Part shown: one piece after another, positions 43,514-54,585 of the stretch | Position numbering within the stretch: the stretch's first letter is position 1 | Layout of the letters: each line of letters begins with the position of its first letter | Source of the DNA: Mesostigma viride | Taxonomy: Eukaryota > Streptophyta > Mesostigmatophyceae > Mesostigmatales > Mesostigmataceae | Length of the DNA: 64,000 bases | NCBI GenBank assembly: GCA_009746045.1 | Contig: RPFO01000026.1 | Span: forward strand, 1,403,515 to 1,467,514 | Direction: 5' to 3' | Notes under the pieces: generated by a model | Seen by the model: the letters and a program-made list of their open reading frames with translations, nothing else | What the model was told of the DNA's origin: nothing | Databases searched by the model: none | Translations under genes and position numbers: made by a program

Positions 43514-43807
43514 ATCTACGTTTAATCACACCTAGACGAGGGCAGGGGGCGCAGGCACACGGTTCACGTGCGTGGTGCCGCCATATCGTGCAGAAAATAG
43601 CGATATCTGCTGGGCAGGCCGCTGGCGATAACTTGCGAAATCCTGGGCGATGGCTGCCAAAAATTAGATCAGCGTGTTCGTCATCAAAAAGCGAGTCTGT
43701 TGCAATTTACCCGACCAAATTTCACGCCCGGAGTCAAAAGTTATGAGCATTCTCGGCATCCATAGCTCGACGCACCAAATCCATACGATAGGCAGGTCTA
43801 CCTAATT

Positions 43808-45452
43808 GGAGCCCCGGAATGATGAGTATTATTGAAGTTATTAATTTTCCCCTAAAAACCGTACTTTTCTAGGCTGAAAAAAATAAATCAAATAAAAAAC
43901 ACATATTTAGAGCCTGGGGAGATATACATAAATACTACACATATCGACAATTAATGCCACAAAATCTGAGCTCATTCTGAGTACAAACGTAGAAGTTATA
44001 GCGTTTGGCAGTTTGCCACCTGTGCAGACGCTAAGGAAGGCAATAGTGAGTATTAAGGCACACTAACACTTCCTATGCCATCCAAAAGGCTCCTCACCAT
44101 GCCCAATTTGACCACCATGTACAAGGAGGTGGCTGGGCACGTCATGTGCCCTTGCCTTACCTCGACACTGGCAACCTGTTGCGTGTGTGCACAACAATGA
44201 GGCAGGTAGCTCTGCATGCCTAGCCAACACTTCTAATGCATATTCCAGGTTCATGGTGTGGGCATCATCCCAAAACCAAGCTGTCCGAATTCAAACACAC
44301 CCTGGAAAGCCATATCCACTAATTGCCCAACCAAGGGTAACAACAGACAGTCCACAGAGAAAGCATAAGTATCATACATGCTGCTTGCCAAGGCTTCTTA
44401 CCATGGTTACCTTGCCTTGCTAGCATATGAATTAGGTCTCTCCCATTAGCGGGAGAAAGGCCAACAAGACAAAGATAACCCCTACCTACGTGCAGTTCCA
44501 CCCATGCAGTATGGCCCTCAGAACAACCACTGCCACCTTTCTTTCCAGCGCAATTGTTTGCCAAGAAACAACCTCAAGCTTGTGAGCCTCTAACCACAAT
44601 GAGGCCGCTGCTAAGAAAGGCTGCGTCAATATTCACACAAAACTGAGTGCTGTTAGCAATCTCCTTCCAAGAAACCACTCAGCAAATCCCTGACAACTTG
44701 ACGGCATGCCACGGCTCACGCTTTGACACGTCCCAGCCATGCAACGTACATAAAAACCACTAAAAGGTGCCAGGACTTTGGCGATGCGCAGCACGGAATG
44801 GCATTCTACCTGGCGCTAACTGCACGGAAAGAAGCCGAAAACTTGCGTTGATAACCCATAAAGGAAGCGAAACATCCATAGGGTGACGCTGAGCACACGA
44901 TCGTACCATTACCGGCGTTGTCCTTCGCCCAGCGGCGCAGGAAAGAACAACCTTCCATGGAATAATAAGACGCGCATCCCGCGAGCCTGGAGAGTGTCTT
45001 ACCGATCATGAAGGAAATCTTGCCGAAACCCGGCATTTTTTTAAAAGCTTTACCAATAACAATTTAAACGCATCCTTGATGCTAGGTAAAGCCCATAAAA
45101 CCTGACAATCACCGCCGTCAGCGTGCATTCTAATTTATTCCTCTCGATGAAAACTTCAGATTGGACCCCCGTGGCGATGGTCATCAATAAAATCATCGAC
45201 ACTGCAAAAAACGCGAACTCCGCTGAGAAGTAATATCATTTACTCATCGTCTTTAACCCCTCATTGGTGGGGATTCGCTCAGTTTCTCTGCATGCCGCGA
45301 GCTATCTTTTTCTACTCTGCCTGAAACCACGTCGCCATGGCCAGCTCCGGTAGTGGTGCGCGCACCGTGCACCACTTTTTCACGGTACGGACGGGTACCG
45401 CGAATTTTTTTTTTTCGGCGCCAAAAAATTCGCGCCGGGACCGTCACCTTAA
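43808..45452. other. Unassigned DNA; possible small minus-strand exon at 45036..44806
   Basis: Moderately AT-rich. A minus-strand frame from the ATG at 45036 (MPGFGKISFMIG, then a GTAAGACA donor-like word and CTCTCCAG) could be a first exon, but no continuation or family is recognised. Elsewhere nothing is supported. Words such as CTTACC occur several times but do not assemble into a gene model. Confidence 0.25.
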
Positions 45453-45464
45453 TCCGCGCATTAA

Positions 45465-45702
45465 TTAATTAATTAATTAATTAGACTCGTGCTCCCGTTG
45501 GGGAGTCACGGAGCATTAACCCCGATGGATGGATGGATGGGTGCAAACAGTCCTACCGGTCTAATCTATCTACATCGGCTACATACTACATCTATCTAAT
45601 CTATCTAACAGCATTCTAACTACAACATCTATCTAGGCAGCCGCACGCTGCCCTAGGGGAGCTATCTGGCGTGCCTCCCACGGGATTGCACGCGCGGGCG
45701 CT
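45465..45702 (-). mobile_element. 5'-truncated LINE, family 2 (238 bp)
   Basis: Exact 12-bp TSD TCCGCGCATTAA at 45453-45464 and 45703-45714. It contains the (TTAA)n tail, the hairpin CTCCCGTTGGGGAG, GGATGG units and 3' UTR only. Confidence 0.95.
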
Positions 45703-46034
45703 TCCGCGCATTAAGTTATATATTTAGGATTTGTTGATACTCATTCCCCATTTCACATCTCTGGTCTATCATAATTGGATAATAAATATACCCATTTCCC
45801 CCGAAAAAGTTTATTTCCGCGCCGGTGGGTGGTCCGACAGGGTTATTAATTGTGGATCCATAGGCTGGTCCGACCTTATGGGGGTGGGGCTTGAGGTCCG
45901 GTGGGGCTTGAGGCCCGTGCAGTGGATGGGGCTTGAGGTTAGCAAGAAGACAGAGGCCCTGGCGATTGGGCTCACCCACCCGCCAGCCCTCTTCTCCTTG
46001 ACGGCTCTCGAGTCCTATATCGGGACCGCGTTAA

Positions 46035-49000
46035 CCCGTGTTTTTTTAATTAGAACGCGATATATCGCGTTGTAAGCTTTTTTTAGAACGCGTATAGCAC
46101 CTAAGGAAAATTTTTTTTCATGGTCATGTATATACTTTCCTGTTCAAAGCCCATAAATCAAAGGATTTTTTGAGCTACTCAGACCTACAAAATGCTTATT
46201 CATTAGAGAGATACACTGGTTTGAATAAGGGGGGTCTGACCATGACCGCGATTTCTTGACCCTAGGTCACAAGTCATGTGCTTATTCACAAATGGTTCAT
46301 GAAAAAAATCTGGCTTCTTGCACGAGCTATGGGCAACATATGCAGGCTCTGTGAAACAAAACTCAGGCCCATTGGGCCACTGGAGCTATTTTTCATTAGC
46401 ATCACAATTACAACGCAGTACAACGCAGTGGGAAACATGAGAGCCCTCCACAACATTACGCAACGACACGAGCCCCATAAACGGGGCCATAGTGAGCTTG
46501 GAGGGTCAAAACGTTGAAAATAGGTGTTGTATAAGTTATACTGCATCAAACATGCATCAAACATCATGACTAGATGACCTAATATGACTGAATCATGCAG
46601 CCATAGCCAAAGCATCATCCACTCTCACAACGTGTTGAGCACATGCCTCGTGGGAACGGAGGTGCTGGGTTTTCATTCCATAACGCGTGCAATACTGAAA
46701 GAAAGAGGCACGTGTAATGCAAGGCTTGGATAGGTTGAGTGATCCATGAGCTTACATGCAGGCAAAGATGACGCTGGAATATGCATGCTAGCAAATGGTG
46801 GCAAGATGCTAACAACACATGATTATACACCATGATTATGGGCACCTAGCTGATCTTCTTGCACAATCAACGCAGTATAAACCATCAACATCCAATCCTC
46901 ACGATATATGCACGGCTTGACGACGTATACAGCACCTAAATACTGCACAACTGCAACCTGCTATGGCTGACATGCAAGCAACGTCGAGTAGGATGGCGGT
47001 CTTAGAGAGGCTGGCTGGGCAGAGGTCGGTAGAAATAAGTGGAAAACTGGCAGAAACTAGGTAGAAACACGATATACATACGCCTGCAAGCACTATTGAG
47101 CCGGTGGCAGAGGCCATTTCCAGGAAAATACAGCATACCGTAGCAATAGCCACGGTCACGCCTTACGCTATTTGCAGGCACCATCATGCCCGGAGCTACC
47201 CAATAAAAGTCTGCACAAATCTCGGTTTAGCCGAGAGTCGGCCGGGCGTTCGGAATGAATAAACATGTGTTAAGAAGTCGAAACACCATGGAAATACCAA
47301 GCATGGTGCCGCAGCAGACCCGAGTCTTGACGTAATAATATGTATGCCGGTTTCCAGGGTTTCCGCATGAAAGTTGGGTGAGAAACTGGGAAAAACTACG
47401 TTTCCTTTGCCCCAGTACCTCAACAAACTCGTAGAAACATAATTATCAACCTTTGAACGCATCATCATGGTCGTGCTATACCCAACAGCCACTGAATTTC
47501 GCGCGAAAACTGGCAAGATCTACCTGCCGCCATCGCCGTCGTCTTCACCTTCGTCCCGCGAAAATGCCTGATTTCAGTGGTACATATTTGTTTGCAGCTG
47601 TCACAAAAAAAAATACCAAAAATACCAGGATTTTTTCTTGAATTCTATGAGATGTTTCTGACCTATTTTGAAAGTTTCAGGCCAAAAATCGCATGTTTAA
47701 CCCATAGTCCGTAAACACTATCGTATACGATAGTGTTTGGGTTCCCGCCAGAAACGGCGCGGCGCCGGTAGCGCCGCGCCACTTCTGACGGAGGACACGT
47801 GTCCGGTGGGTCTGGGAACACTTAGGGACGAAGGTGGTGCATAGGTTTGGGGGGTATATTCGCCATAGCCTGGTTATTACAACGTGAATTGAGAATGTAT
47901 CACGTGACTTTGGCGGGAAATTTTCACTCGCGCGCGCGCGTATCGAGATATGGCTGCAAACGTGCCGTTATCACGGAAATTTTTGCGTCTCCCGGCCTGA
48001 GACGGTTCAGAATGTCGCTCAGAATGACGATGCGTGTTTTTCCTAGGTCAGGCATGGCCAGATTGGTAGGACTAGGAAAATACAGGTAGGAAAATACTGC
48101 CTTCTTGGTCGTCAGTGCCATATGAGTTATAGCTTACCATATTTCGATTTTCTCTGTATGGCCGAGCAGTCTGCGCCAGCCCGAGCATCCAGGTTTGGTA
48201 CGGGACATCTGCTGCAAGGTTTGCTGGGATTGCGGACGCGTTTGTAGGTCATCTTTGCACGGAATATCAACGTAGTAACCATAGCGGATGCATGCATGAT
48301 GCGGCTATGGCGGCCTATGCCTGTAGCGCACTAGTATGTGTGAGATATGAGGGTCCCGGCCAGCAGAATCCGGGCGGGACGTGAATGAGCCAGGTACGGC
48401 AACGTGTTTGCATGTTGTTTGCCGCGGAATACGCCTGCCATGCATTATAGTTGACGAGTTTATTGGTGCAGCATTTAGCAAGCTTCCATGCCTGCTGTAA
48501 AGAGTGGTATCAGCCCTGTGAGTGCTCAGTTTATGGCATTTCCTTAGAGTATACCACCCCGTTAGTTCAGGTAGGCAACCCGTTTGCATTCCAGCACTTT
48601 TTCCAGTCTTTTGTAGCTTGTTATAATGCATTGCTGTGTTGCATGTCATAGATGGCTGTCTACGCGCGCGTAACCCACACACATATATGAGCGTGGTGCC
48701 ATGTGCAAAACTCAATTCTGAGTGGCCCCCCTGGTATGGGGATGCCTGAACTACCTAATAAAATTATCCAACCTTGACATTGGTGTTTACAACCCTCCCC
48801 TGAAAAAAAGGGGGGGGTTCCATGGTGTGATGCATGAAAATGTTCGTCTTTTGTCCAACTTTGACTGAGAATATCATGCAACCCACTTACGGGACTCAAG
48901 ATATTATTGCATATTCTGAAAGCCCTTGAAGTGTAGATATTCCTGGCATCTTGGTTGAGGGTATTTGGAGTAGCGGTCTGGGAGTTATGATTTTTTTAAT

Positions 49001-49134
49001 TTTAGGGGGTATGAAAGTGCCAAAAATGGCTCTACGGACTATGGGTTAATAGGTTTGCCACGTGTCAGATTACAACGCGATACATCGCGTTCTAACCCTA
49101 CAACGCGATGTATCGCGTTGTAAAAAAACACAGG
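46035..49134. mobile_element. TTAA-flanked DNA transposon, family T1, copy 2 (3100 bp including a nested element)
   Basis: TTAA at 46031-46034 and 49135-49138; ends CCCGTGTTTTTTT and AAAAAAACACAGG. It is the reverse orientation of copy 1 (29798-31571), nearly identical through most of its length. Without the nested element (47701-49045 plus one TTAA) it is 1751 bp against 1774 bp in copy 1. No transposase frame. Confidence 0.93.
47701..49045. mobile_element. TTAA-flanked DNA transposon, family T2 (1345 bp), nested in T1
   Basis: TTAA at 47697-47700 and 49046-49049; inverted ends CCCATAGTCCGTA and TACGGACTATGGG. Just inside the left end are a perfect 26-bp palindrome (47712-47737, centre GTATAC) and a GC-rich hairpin (GGCGCGGCGC...GCGCCGCGCC, about 47757-47781). 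No transposase frame is visible. Confidence 0.93.
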
Positions 49135-51903
49135 TTAAGCTGCTAGGCAGCCTGCTCCCCAGCTGCGAGGTTGATGTGGACCATCGCATCTCCCTCGCCT
49201 GGCACGCTTTACGCCAATACCCGGCCCTGTGGCGCAAGCCCCTTTGCAAGATAGAGAAACATGACCTGTTTAAGGTCCTCGTCCTTCCTGTTCTTACCTA
49301 TGGGGCCGAGACGTGGCAAGCTGGACGGCGCGGTCACCAACATGCTGCGATCCATTTTCAGATCGAGTAGGATATGCTGCTCATGTCCGCAATGAGGACC
49401 TGTACCTTGGCATGCCATATATCACCAGCACCAAGGGTTAAGCAAGTTACGGCGCCTAGCTGCAGCTCGTAGGGCACCTAGCTCGCACCAACCAGGTATA
49501 GACACCTCACGTGGCCCCCCCGCGGGACTGCGCCCAGGTCAGCCCGGCCGGCACCTCCTGATGTGGGCCGGGCCCCGTGATGTTAGACGCCGAAAGGCCC
49601 GCACCTTCATCAAAGAACAGCTAGTAGTAGAGGACATGGATGGGGGCCGGGCCTAGGCCTCTCCGTGATTTGGAAAAAGATGATGGACAAGGCCAAGTGG
49701 GCCGAGGTCATAGAGGACACCGAGCCCCCCCCCGTGGGGAAGCGCCCGCGGGTCGGTGCAATTGGTCTGCAAACCCGCGGGAGGCACGCCAGGCAGATCC
49801 CCTAGGGTAGAGTTGATGTTGATAGATTTTGTAGATAGATGTTGTAGATAGCTGTTGTAGATAGATTAGACCGGTAGGACTGTTTGCACCCATCCATCCA
49901 TCCATCCATCCATCCATCGGGGTTAATGGTTGATCACTGACTCCCCAACGGGAGCACGAGTCTAATTAATTAATTAACTAATTATGGGGGTGGCAATCAG
50001 GTGAGAAAGGAACTTGACCCCTACATAGTACGTAAGCCCCGTTACATGCGGACACACAAGTTTTGCTACGGAAAATATGGTCACGACTGAACACTACCGT
50101 ATGCGGTCGTATTCACGCGGCCACGAGCCACGAGCCATGAGGTAGCCATGGCTGACCGGACGGCGGAGCTCATAACTTTCACGTTTGGGCACTAACTTCG
50201 GCCGTGAATATCACAATCGCTTCGTCTTTCTAATAAGACGCACACACTGATGCATGGAATTTTCCGAAGCTATGACGCAATATTTGACGAGCAAACGCTA
50301 CTCCACGCAACGCAGCCTGGCGGCTGCGCTAAGCCCTGAAACTACGTCTGCACTGCTCCGGCTGCAGCCTCGCCCTCAGGTTCGGAAGGCAGTGGTGACA
50401 CTATAGTCGCGCACTGGTGGTCGCCCAGATCCCTCCCGGGCTTTCCTCGCCCTCTGCATCGCCTGAGCCCAAGCGCAGTCGCCAAGAAGGCGAACCTGGC
50501 TGGTCTGAGAGCGATATTTTGACGTCGACAGGCTATTTTCCACCTGTGACGACAACAGGCCGGGCCTTTTCGACATGCCACCCATCAAGATACGGTGAGC
50601 TCGTGTTTTACGGGTCACATGCCTCGCTGCTGCATGGCCCTGTGCCACCACCTCACCAAATTCAATTTTTTCCGCAACGGAGCTGACGGCAGGTTTTCCC
50701 ACCGCGCATGTGGCATGCCGACCCACCTCTCCGGCTGGTCTCGCCCCCGCCTTCAGCTCGTCGCTCTCTTACCCATCCTTAAGCGCGCTCGATCTGCCGA
50801 GGACCTTCTGAACCCAGTCCCCTTAATTGACCGAATCCACCTTCCTCCTCCATGCACCTCCAAGACGCCAGATCTCACAGCAGGTGACGCCCCTCGCTGC
50901 AGATGTGCATGGCAGCCGTGTGGGCCGCACGTTGGCTGCTGAGCTCGATCCCGGCCCGCCATTTCCACCGCCACCTCCACTCCTTTTCGCCTCCAACCCC
51001 ACCCGGCCCCCACACCGCCTCCACCGACGACATCACCGCCCAGCTCCGCGACATCAACAAGCAAGCGCCTCCAAGACAACGCCATCGCCGTTGAGTGCCT
51101 GCAAAACACCGCAGGCCTCATGCACCGCCCAGGCGGTGAAGGACATTGCCGCCATTGAAGCCAGCCACCGCTGGCCCGGCTGGCGATGCCCCTCCCTTCC
51201 AGACCTGGGCGGAGATGCTCAAGCAACACACCACCTCCACCACCTAGCTCCGCCGACGGTCGCAGCACGTACATGCAGCCGCTACAGCAGCAGACGCTCG
51301 ACCTCTGCGAGGAGGCCGAGCTCGCCAAGCGCGGCCTCTGAAACGTCATCGTAAAGAACTCGGCGACCTGGTGGAACTGGTGAGAATTCCGTGACGCTTG
51401 CACAGGCGTTTGAGAGAGAAATCCTTGGTCACATGGGCCTTCTTGGTGAGATCAAGCTGGTCGCCCACCGCCTTCCCCGCTCGCGGGGTAAGGCAGGGGC
51501 GCCCCCGCTTCTTCTACCCCCGCCGGCGGACAAGATTTCTTTTCTTAGACGCCGCAAGCTCGGCACTCTCGAGAGAAGAATCCCTTCACATGGAGGACGA
51601 CTTGACCCTGGCGCAGCAGCAACGGCGACGCCGGGGAGCTAATAATGGCCGACCTACCTCCTGCTCCGGCAGACCACGGCGGGGAAGCCAGTGTACTGGA
51701 AGGGGGCGGCCATCTACGTCGCCCACAAGCCCTGGCTCGCGACCCCCGCGGCCCCAGCGACTCCAGGCGCCCCACCTCAGGGGAATACAGCAGTACTTAG
51801 TAGTGTAGAATAGTCAGGCGCCCTGTACGGCCACCGTGGCCTTGTTGTACATGTACGCCTATATTATACTATTATAAAAAGGCACTATCTATATATACCA
51901 GCT

Positions 51904-52059
51904 TTGCGGTGCAGCAGGGCTATTAGGTTCCTCCCGTTAGGCGTTTCCATTGGTCTTATCGTAGTATAGAGCTTTGACATGGCTCTGTATATAGGTTTAT
52001 AGCTGGGCGTTTGCTTTGGTTTGAGTGATTTCACTCTGCTGTAAGTAATTATATTTTTA
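51904..52059 (+). mobile_element. 5'-truncated LINE, family 3 (156 bp)
   Basis: TSD ATATATACCAGCT at 51891-51903 and 52060-52072. It starts in the last codons (FAVQQGY-stop equivalent) and holds the CCTCCCGTTAGG hairpin and an AT-rich tail; it matches 7590-7964 in the opposite orientation. Confidence 0.85.
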
Positions 52060-52090
52060 ATATATACCAGCTGATGCATGAGCATTATAT

Positions 52091-52317
52091 TCTGATCAGA
52101 CACTCCGCAAAGGTGAAAACCTTTACGTTCAGTGCCAGGCCGCGGAAAACGCGGAAAACGCGATCTGCAAATGAATCCGACCGGAATCGAACTGGGGACC
52201 TCTCGCACCAATTTTGCTGACTATAGGACGGACGTCTCCGGATACCATGGCATCGCCAACTTACACCTACAGTCATCCGCAAAAGTTCTCCTGTCCGGGG
52301 AGTGATGCAAGCCTTTC
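52091..52317 (-). mobile_element. SINE-like insertion with tRNA-like block
   Basis: Exact 18-bp TSD GATGCATGAGCATTATAT at 52073-52090 and 52318-52335. On the minus strand it contains AGTTCGATTCCGG, a good B-box of a pol III promoter, preceded by TATAGTCAGCAAAATTGG, a weak A-box, and a TCCGTCC/GGTCGGA pairing like an acceptor stem. The anticodon arm is missing, so it is not a tRNA gene. Confidence 0.55.
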
Positions 52318-52739
52318 GATGCATGAGCATTATATAGTCATGTACATATAGTACATGTGCATGTGCCTATTATTGATGTGCCACACACCAGATGATGCCT
52401 AGCTAGCTTTATTTATAGTTATGATGTGACCCCATGCAGGGAGTTACTCTCTGCTGAGAAGCCATGCCCTAGCTCGCCTTTGTATAGCCATGCTGCTCTT
52501 CCCCCCCTATACCTATGCCAGCGCCTTTCGTTACTGTGCTAGGATAATCATAGCACTTGGTGTGCCGGTGCACTTTGTGCATGCCCAGAGCAGGTGTGCA
52601 TGTTTACACCCTACCCTTGCAGGAAGTAGCCCAGAGTGTATAAAAAGCCATATGCCCCTTCTCAGGGATATGTGCTACATATACTCCCAACGGAGTTATA
52701 TGTTCCAATTCAATTCAATCCAATTTAATTCACGCGGCC

Positions 52740-53105
52740 GGCCTACCTATCGATCGGGCGGGCTCCTCAGCCATCACTGACTACGCTGCATTTCACCGCA
52801 CGCTATTTACCCCCGGCATCATTTCGGCGCGTGCAACTAAAGTACTGTAGCGTGACCCGCTGGCTTTGCCCAGCAAATAAATGTCACTTTTGGGCGGTAG
52901 AGAGAGAGAGTCCACGGAGGGACTGCCCGCTGCCCGCTGCGGCCCGCTGCCCGCGGCTAGCTGCCCTCTCACTGCCCGCTGCATGCCCGCTCGGCTGCCC
53001 GCCGGGCCGGCATGCCCGCCGGCTGCCCGCTCAGCTGCCCGCTGCCCGCTGTGCATGGCGCCCGCTGCCCCGGCCAGCCGGCTCAGCCTGCTGCCCGGCC
53101 GCTGA
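52740..53105 (+). repeat. Spacer and (CTGCCCG)-rich simple repeat
   Basis: 52915-53105 is built from CTGCCCGCTG and GCCGGC words in an irregular array that truncates the 3' part of retroelement copy C. The ORFs here (Ala/Arg/Pro rich) are by-products of the repeat. Confidence 0.7.
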
Positions 53106-54440
53106 TCGTACAGCTCGTTCTCACCAGTAAGAAGGCGCGCGCGCCCACGCGACCAAGAATTAATTTCTCGCTCAAACGCACGCGCAAGCTTCTCGGAATT
53201 CTCACCTTCCTCCACTTCGAAGTGCTTGACGATGACGTTGAGGCTGCGCTTGGCGAGCTCGGCCTCCTCGCGGAGGTCGAGCGTCTGCTGCTGGAGCTGT
53301 GCAGAGACGCGGCGGAGGTGGTGGAGGTGGTGTGCTGGATGTCCGCCCAGGTCGGGATGGGAGGAGCACCGCCGGCCATGCAGACCAGCACGGGGCTTGG
53401 CTTGGCGGCAATGTCCTTCACCGCCTGGGCGGTGAGGCCTGCGGTGTTCTGCAGGACCTCGATAGCGATGGCATTGTCCTTGAGGCGCTGGTCGATGTCG
53501 CGGAGCTGCATGGGCGGTGATGGAGTAGGTGGAGGCGGAGGGGGGGGGGGGGGGGGGGGGCGAGGAGGGTGGCGGTACGTGGCGGTGGGGATGCATGGTG
53601 CATGGGGAGCTCAGCAGCCAGTTGACGCGTGCGGCCCACAGCTGCCACATCTACGGCTATAGGGGCTTCCCGTGCTGTGAGAGCTAGGGCTTCTTGGAGG
53701 TGGGTGACAAAGGTGGATTCGGTCAAGGGGGTGGGTTTCCAGAGGTCCGCGGCACTGCGCTGAAGGATGGAAAAAAAGAGGGCAGCAAGCTGAAGGCGCG
53801 GTTGGGACCAGCCGGTCCTGCAGGGCAGGTCCGCGCGGTGAGACTGAAACTGCGTGGCCATCAGTTTGGCTGCGGAAGCAATTATGGCGTTGGAGGCGCT
53901 GGCACAGGTCAAGAAGGGAGGCGTACGACCCATAAAACAAGAGCTCCAGTATCCGGATGCACATCCGGATACTGGAGATACACAGTACGTACGTGGCCAG
54001 TCGAAAAAGCCGGGTCTGTGGACGTCAAAGGTGAAAAATAACCCGTCAACGTCAAAGTCGTGCTCAGACCAGCTAGGTTCGGCTGGGCGGCTGCGTATAG
54101 GCTCAGGCGATGCAGAAGGCGAGGCAGAAGGCCCGGGAGGCTTCGAGGCGACCACCAGTGCGCGACTACTAGTGTCACCGCTGCCTGCCGGACCTGAGGG
54201 CGAAGCTGCAGCCGGAGCTGCAGACGTATTTTCATGGCCTAGCGCAGCCGCCAGGCTGCGTTGCGTCGAGGAGCGTTTGATCGTCATATATTGCGTAACG
54301 GCTTTGGAAAATTGTATCAGCCGGCATGTGCGTCTTAGAAAGACGAAGTGATTGTGATATTCACAGCTGAATTTGGTGCTCAAACGTGACAGTTATATGA
54401 GCTCCGCCGTCAGCCATGGCTACGTCGTGGCTCGATCATG
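53106..54440 (-). pseudogene. ORF1-only retroelement, copy C (3'-truncated relic)
   Basis: Minus-strand frames carry the family protein in pieces: 'MTIKRSSTQRSLAAALGHENTS', 'RSRPAEPSWSEHDFDVDG', and 'DLREEAELAKRSLNVIVKHFEVEEGENSEKLARAFE'. The conserved GAGCTCCGCCGTCAGCCATG of the 5' UTR is at about 54400. The part after about residue 'VGARAF' is lost at the GC-rich repeat, and there are several frameshifts. Confidence 0.8.
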
Positions 54441-54585
54441 GCTCGTGGCTCGTCTCACGGAATATGTGCCACCATTCCTGCCACGAACCCAGTTGCTGCC
54501 GGCACCAGACGACTTGTGCGACCCCAAACAATCGGTGGAGGGCATGCACGGAGCCCTAGCAATTGAACCCAGCTCCAACCTTTAA

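Larger units (their letters stand above)
38642..43797 (-). mobile_element. Complete non-LTR retrotransposon (LINE), family 1, 5156 bp
   Basis: The element is bounded by a 10-bp TSD CTACCTAATT (38632-38641 and 43798-43807). On the minus strand it has a 5' UTR (43797 to 43514), ORF1 (43513 to 42304, frameshifted), a 43-base gap, ORF2 with AP endonuclease and reverse transcriptase (42261 to 38786, one frameshift) and a 144-base 3' UTR with ATGTGCTACATGATCTCCC hairpin sequence and an A/T-rich AATTTAATTT tail. It is the reference copy for the relic at 8145. Confidence 0.93.
45888..49982 (+). mobile_element. 5'-truncated LINE, family 2, split by nested TTAA transposons
   Basis: TSD TATGGGGGTGG at 45877-45887 and 49983-49993. 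The reverse-transcriptase relic reads GLEVSKKTEALAIGL on the left and, after the insertion, KLLGSLLPSCEVDVDHRISL and LFKVLVLPVLTYGAETW on the right, continuous with the same region of the family-1 enzyme. The 3' UTR (49800-49982) has TAGATAGATG repeats, CCATC units, CTCCCCAACGGGAG and an AATTAATTAA tail. Net length without the insert is about 0.99 kb. Confidence 0.92.
50123..52727 (+). mobile_element. ORF1-only retroelement, copy B, with two later insertions
   Basis: TSD ATTCACGCGGCC at 50111-50122 and 52728-52739. It has the same layout as copy A in plus orientation: 5' UTR starting with the GTAGCCATGGCTGACxG sequence, a heavily frameshifted ORF1 relic (FEREILGHMGLLGEIKLVAH; ADKISFLRRRK), and the 3' UTR ending CTCCCAACGGAG and AATTCAATTCAATC. 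A family-3 LINE (51904-52059) and a SINE-like element (52091-52317) lie in its 3' UTR. Confidence 0.85.

Noticed and set aside
44806-45036. Minus-strand 76-codon ORF starting MPGFGKISF as a gene
   Set aside because: A donor-like GTAAGA follows the twelfth codon but I found no convincing next exon or family; noted only as unassigned.
52170-52245. tRNA gene
   Set aside because: Good T-arm/B-box but no anticodon arm; lies inside an insertion with an 18-bp TSD, so SINE-like.
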